A stretch of 64,000 nt of DNA from Morella rubra (lineage: Eukaryota; Streptophyta; Magnoliopsida; Fagales; Myricaceae), in the NCBI GenBank assembly GCA_003952965.2, contig CM025855.1, positions 22,372,450-22,436,449 on the forward strand, in the 5' to 3' direction. The notes beneath the pieces are model-generated. The model saw nothing but the letters and a program-made list of their open reading frames with translations, was not told the origin of the DNA and did not search any database. The position numbers were made by a program, and so were the translations under genes. This document shows, one piece after another, positions 59,078 through 64,000 of this stretch. The stretch's first letter is position 1. Each line of letters begins with the position of its first letter.

Positions 59078-59673
59078 ACTATTTGCATATCTCTCAAAGT
59101 CATTCTCTAAATACCCTGTTAAGTTGGGAAGTGGTTATTATTCCTGTAAAATGTCTTTCTTCTCTGCTTTCTCCAAAAAATAATTAAAACGTTAGAGATA
59201 AACAAAATTACAAGTAATGCTCAAAATGACGGCCCAATTCCGTTTTAATGCCTGAATACTTTTTTAGAGCATTGGACTGCTGTTTTGATAAATGAAAGCT
59301 ATATATATACTGGAGTGTCATCTTTTGGGACACTTTAGGTGGGTTGAGGAGGTTAAAAATTTCTCTCCTTAACTGACTATTTGCATATCTCTCAAAGTCA
59401 TTCTCTAAATACCCTGTTAAGTTGGGAAGTGGTTATTATTCCTGTAAAATGTCTTTCTTCTCTGCTTTCTCCAAAAAATAATTAAAACGTTAGAGATAAA
59501 CAAAATTACAAGTAATGCTCAAAATGACGGCCCAATTCCGTTTTAATGCCTGAATACTTTTTTAGAGCATTGGACTGCTGTTTTGATAAATGAAAGCTAT
59601 ATATATACTGGAGTGTCATCTTTTGGGACACTTTAGGTGGGTTGAGGAGGTTAAAAATTTCTCTCCTTAACTG
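59078..59673 (+). repeat. Exact tandem duplication, 2 x 298 bp
   Basis: 59078-59375 and 59376-59673 appear identical by eye (ACTATTTGCATATCTCTCAA ... CTCTCCTTAACTG). The repeat lies about 90 bp after the PPR stop codon, probably in its 3' untranslated region. Confidence 0.9.
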
Positions 59674-62051
59674 ACTTTTGCTCACATTTGGTGATGCAAT
59701 TATCTTTTATGTAAAACAATGTCTACTCTGCCAAAGCAACCCGTTCAATGCTATTTAACATAGAGAAAACTAAAACAAACAAAAAGTGTCCCTAGCCAAC
59801 ATATCAAAAGTACCACATTGTCCTGTATCACTGCAATGGAAATGAAATCCGTAATACTTTTATTCATTTTCTGGGTTTTGTAATAGCTCTCGTATGCCTC
59901 TGGATATTATTTCTTGCGACTCTCTTGTAGTTTGATTTAAGTCAATGAATTTATTGATACCAAGAAAAAAATATCATTTTACAAATGCTTTGTGGGTTTG
60001 GATTGTGCCTGGAGATAGTGTTATTGCCATAGTCAATCAGTACATCACTAAAAGCAGACTTGTAGAGAGATATTCTACATAACTTGATTATGTACCAATT
60101 TTGTTTTGGTATCTCCCATGGCAGGTCCTATTCAAATTTTATTGTACCATACACAGGGTGCAGTGGCAATCCTACTCAGCCAATTTGCAAATGGCAAAAC
60201 TTGCTGATTTTATTTGCTAGACAATGCATAATGCGAAAACTCTGGATCATTTCGATCATCTCTGCTTCTTAGCAAGTGAGAGTTAGATCCACATGCAGCT
60301 GTAACTGTTGGGTGGCTCGGTCCCTCATTTTGATCACTTTTCTCTGAGAGTTTAAAAGGAGAACATCACAATTGTCTTATGCCCCTACCTCATGTCATTG
60401 TTCCTCAAGCCAGAATTGTCCTATAGATAATCAATGGTGGAAATTTTTGTAAATTTCAGGTCCAGCTTGCATTGACAATGCTTGAGAAAGAATTGGTTAC
60501 ACTTCTAACAAAGCCCAGTTGTGCCTCAGTCGGAATGTTCAAGGGCGATGACCATGATGTTTGTGGCCCATGTTCAATCAGAATCTTCAAGAACGACTCT
60601 GAAGAGTACCCCAAGGATTGCAAAAGCTTGTTAGGGTACTAAACTTGGCCCCCAGATTTGAATCACAAAGCCTCAAACCAGTTCACCAACCTCACTTGCT
60701 CAGCTTCAAGAGAAATGCTCTTGACCGATTACCCTGCTCAACTTCAAGGAAAATTCGTTGCCCAACTGCCTGACCTTTCCGTCCGCAACCTGAAATGCCT
60801 CTTCTCCATGAGGACTTCTGCCCTCCATTTTATCGTCCACCACTTGAAAAAATCGACATCCTTGCCAGAAATGAGGTACGCAGTAAGATTTTGGAGTCTT
60901 TTGTCAAATTTGGGCAGCTCTACGCTGGCCATTTGCAGGACAGTAAATGGACATGTATAATGGCTTTGAATTCTTGGCGTTGAAAGCCCTTGGTACTTTT
61001 TCCGGGAAATTCAGGAATTCTCTGTTTTGTTGGGAATGTATTTTATTTGTCTTGAGGATTGCGTATAGCAGGTCAGGGGCGAAGGCTAAGATTAGGTATA
61101 TGGCAACAAATTCGTCAAATGTTAGAAGGTCAATCGAGTTAATTTAGAGTTTAATTGGGAGCAAATGAGACAGCAATTCAATCCAGGGAGGGGGGTTTTT
61201 TGGTAAACTGTAATTGGAATTCGGATATTGAACTCTCTTTTAAGTACATAAATAAAAGAGTACGCTTATAATTTTGCATAAAAGAGTACGCTTATAATTT
61301 TGGCTAAATAGTAAGTTCTTGTGAGTTACACTCTCTCCAATTTTAGTTTAAATTATTATATTAGTCTTTGGGGTTTATATTTTTATCATTTTAGTCCCTA
61401 CCTACTGTACTTTTTGGTCATGGACCTTTTCTCAAGTTACTCCTTCTGTCTATCTTATTAATAGAAGTGTTGATAGTAACAATAAAAAGTTAGACTAGAA
61501 AAAAACAAAAAAAAATATTAAAATGAATTATTAAAATATAATGAAATTAAATGGATAAAATAAAAATATTAATTAAATGAGAAAAATATATAAAAAAATA
61601 CCAAAACATGAGAAAAAGGTATGACCCTCCACTCCTCGAAAAATAATATATAAAACAAAATATTATATAAATAACTGAAAAACACAAAAGAAAGAGACAA
61701 TAAATTGAAAAAATGTAAATCAAATGAGAAAAATACAGAAAATAATAATAATAAAAAAGTCTAAAAAAGTTATGACACTTAAATTCTTGTAAAGCAAATT
61801 TGGAACCCAAAAATTTAAACTAATAACTAAAAAAATACAACAGATTGAAATAAAATCCCTAAGTAGAAAAGAAATAGAAAAATTAGAAGAAATAGAAAGT
61901 GGAGAAAGAAATATTAGAAAAAAATAATTCAAAAGAGACTTAAAAAAAAATGGAATAAAACTCTCCAACTTTTACAGAAGGGAAACTATTTACAGAGGAA
62001 GAAGTAAAATTGAAATAAATCGCAGAATATTTAAGTATAAGTAAAAATAAA
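59674..62051. other. PPR 3' flank and AT-rich intergenic DNA
   Basis: No protein gene accepted. At about 60462 a CAG acceptor-like site (TTTGTAAATTTCAG) opens a more exon-like stretch to ~60960, possibly a spliced 3' UTR exon of the PPR transcript. ORFs at 60658-60960 and 60947-61147 have no family motifs. 61480-62050 is extremely AT-rich. Confidence 0.35.
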
Positions 62052-62060
62052 TTATAAATA

Positions 62061-62110
62061 AGGGAAAATATATTACTCAATAGTTTTTGGGTGAAAAATA
62101 TATTTTTCCC
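62061..62110. mobile_element. 50-bp minimal Mutator-type MITE, 9-bp TSD
   Basis: AGGGAAAATATATT ... GGGTGAAAAATATATTTTTCCC keeps only the two ends of the family seen at 35907-36276 and 51316-51693. Perfect 9-bp duplications TTATAAATA flank it at 62052-62060 and 62111-62119, so both ends are original and only the interior is missing. Confidence 0.85.
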
Positions 62111-62119
62111 TTATAAATA

Positions 62120-63334
62120 TTAGCATTAGAAGCACCAACGCTAAATTCTTCCAGGAGGAAGATGGCCGTGGATTTTTCGCGACCGATCCATTGCAAGGTG
62201 AGTGATCACCAGGGTGGATCCCAGGCGGTGGGGTTTTTATTAGAAGATATTTTAGGGTGTGTTTGAGTGCGAAAACATATTTGTGATCAGCATAAGCTAG
62301 CAGCTGCCAGAGCTGCTGTCGCGGATCGATGTTCACATCTAAATTAAATACAACGATTTACTTTGTGACTTCAGACTCATGTGTTCATATTTTCACGTAT
62401 CTACGAGCTAGGCAACAGCTTGCGGTGTACCGTACATCTTCGTAATCTTGACACAAACATCAGACAAAGAGGGAGATAGTTTCGAATCCATTTCTGTTCA
62501 TTATATAATAGTATCAACAACTACCGAGTCTCCTAAAAGAAACACGCTTGGTCAGCTAGAGAGGGAGGAGCCTCTCTCTCCCTGTCTAGACTTTCTCTTT
62601 CTCCTGCACCTGAGCGACCCCATTCCCCCCGCTCACCTTATAATCTCGTTTCTCTTGGGCGTTCGGCCTCTTTGCTGTGGACATTTGGTCCTAATAATTT
62701 CCCTGTGACGTTTTGGGTTATATGCCCCCTTTGGTCTTCTAGCTGGCCTCTTGAGATCTTTGTGTTCTGCGCTTGCGTTTTGTGACTTCTAGAGTTCTGT
62801 TTCTTGTGTTAAATGAATGATATTCTTATTTGCTTAGAAAAAAAAACATAATAATAATACTCTTACTACCATTTAAATTAAGTTTGGAATATTTTGCTTT
62901 GTGAGCGCAATACTAAAAGTTTAATTAAGGGATCAGTTCATGTCCTTGAAGGTCGACGAGAAAAGCACAGACGCTAGCTGTAGATCCTAATATTTTCAGT
63001 AATTTATCCACAAGCATTTATGATATGTAGGCCAATGAATAATCCCTTACGGCCTGCAATGTGAATGTTATAAGTGAAATTAAATCAGTAGCTGACTTTC
63101 ACTAATTCAAATACTTTATAGATTTCCTCAAAATTAATAATCGAAGTTATAATCAGTCTAAGAGTACAAAGAAAAATCATGTCAGACGTGTGACATGATT
63201 TGCACTATTCTCAGACTAATTCTTGCTAGGACTTAATTAAAAATTTTGTGCGAATTATAAAGTGAAAGAAAAACGCAAAGAGGGAAATTAACCAGAAAAG
63301 CACAAAGTTTATTAAGAGGTTTTATTGATTTTCG
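62120..63334. other. Intergenic; possible LINE 3' tail
   Basis: 62560-62846 ends in TTGTGTTAAATGAATGATATTCTTATTTGC followed by an A-run, the style of a plant LINE 3' end (plus strand), but no coding part or clear target duplication is visible. The last ~350 bp are the 3' flank of the RGF gene. No other gene. Confidence 0.3.
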
Positions 63335-63968
63335 TCAGTTATTCTTGGGTGGGTGGTGCATCGCTCCACGGTAATCAGCAGTTATAGGTACAAAATGCAC
63401 CTCATGATCATCAATCTCTCCAGAAGAACGACCAAGTACTCTTTGCTTACTGTCTACCTTTGAGCCTTCCTCGCTTTCGTGCTTTCCTGCAGCTTGGTTT
63501 GAGCTTGAGATCATAGGCGACGTCCCTCCGACTGCCCCAGGCTCTTTCTTCTTCTCGAGCTTCATGGCATTGCCAATCACCATTTTCCTTCCCTTTATCC
63601 TCTTGTTTGTATGAGCAGCTGCAAGCCTTTCATCTTCCAGAAGTACCTGCTAAATAAACGCGCAAAATCTTCATATATTACCTACCCTATACTACGTTTA
63701 CTAATCCCACGCAATGAAACTCAACGTCTTATTAATTACCTTTGCGCGTGCAACAGCAGTAGCTTCTGTATCTGCATTTTTGGTTTCGGTAAGTACTGAA
63801 TACAGAAAATGTCAGAGCCAAGTAATTAGCCAGACCTTAATCTTGTAAACCCGATGGATTGAAGCAAAACTGTAGAAGAAAGAAAGGCAGATACGTACCT
63901 TGGGGGGACTGCGCGGAGTAGAGGCATGCATTAGAAATAAGAACTAGCAAAAGGCAGACAAGCTTCAT
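63335..63968 (-). CDS. RGF2: Root meristem growth factor / GOLVEN (CLEL) peptide precursor
   Basis: Three exons, 63968-63899, 63771-63740 and 63646-63335, with GT-AG introns, join in phase to 137 residues. Residues 1-20 (MKLVCLLLVLISNACLYSAQ) are a signal peptide. A variable basic/acidic linker follows (KRIKGRKMV, KLEKKKEPG, KHESEEGSKVDSK). The last 13 residues, 125-137, are DYRGAMHHPPKNN, fitting the RGF consensus D-Y-x5-H-P-P-x-N-N. DY is the tyrosine-sulfation site for TPST, and one proline is usually hydroxylated. The mature peptide acts outside the cell through RGI/RGFR receptor kinases to maintain the root stem-cell niche via PLETHORA. Arabidopsis RGF2 (GLV5/CLEL1, At1g13620) ends DYWKAKHHPPKNN as I recall, so orthology is likely, supported by its PPR and TAG neighbours. 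The promoter lies beyond the window edge. Confidence 0.9.
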
Positions 63969-64000
63969 ATCCTTCAGTGGTTATGGCTGCTGCTCTATCA

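Noticed and set aside
60658-61147. Two ORFs of 100 and 66 residues after the PPR gene
   Set aside because: No motifs, several overlapping frames on both strands; better explained as PPR 3' UTR or intergenic DNA.
61547-61968. Hydrophobic Phe/Ile/Tyr-rich minus-strand ORFs
   Set aside because: Product of extremely A-rich plus-strand DNA; hydrophobicity reflects poly(T)-like codons, not a membrane protein.

Overview
This is nuclear DNA from a flowering plant, almost certainly a eudicot. Short exons are spliced at GT-AG (once GC-AG) sites, the background is AT-rich, and the plant-specific gene families present (P-class PPR, RGF/GOLVEN peptide, ESF1/MEG-type peptide) are separated by plant transposable elements. 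The order or genus cannot be resolved from sequence alone.

Layout. 1-1.4 kb: fragments of two host genes, a PRP4-kinase-like exon and two exons of a 60S ribosomal L18a-like membrane protein, followed by the right end of a CACTA transposon (2.24-2.72 kb). 2.7-10.6 kb: a ~280-bp tandem repeat, MITE-like inverted repeats, a 1.25-kb non-autonomous CACTA of a second family (7543-8788) and LTR-like debris. 10.6-22.2 kb: a large decayed CACTA (En/Spm) element on the minus strand, with TNPA-like and TNPD-like transposase genes, an accessory gene resembling the 'putative plant transposon protein' family, and dense GATCGATCG-type arrays phased at about 21 bp. 23.3-23.7 kb: an apparently intact two-exon gene for a secreted 8-cysteine peptide of ESF1/MEG type. 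24.3-33.9 kb: a minus-strand L1-type LINE with recognisable target-site duplications, split by a 3.9-kb LTR-like insertion. 34-44.6 kb: a second LINE scrap, a 9-bp-TSD MITE, a broken FAR1/MULE transposase, and a gag-only copia derivative whose left side carries head-to-head LTRs.

The right third is the ancestral genic core: a TAG-type DNA-3-methyladenine glycosylase gene (minus, 46889-48154, five exons), a mitochondrial-type PPR gene (plus, 56195-58988, two exons) and an RGF2/GOLVEN5-like root growth factor precursor (minus, 63335-63968, three exons). From memory, the Arabidopsis counterparts are neighbours (At1g13635, At1g13630, At1g13620), so this looks like conserved microsynteny expanded by transposons. 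The three genes have unrelated jobs (DNA repair, organelle RNA processing, peptide signalling) and are linked by ancestry, not by a pathway.

I found no operon, CRISPR array, rRNA or convincing tRNA gene. The most novel-looking signals are the helically phased palindrome arrays of the CACTA element, a 9-bp-TSD MITE family that includes a 50-bp copy, and the two small secreted-peptide genes.
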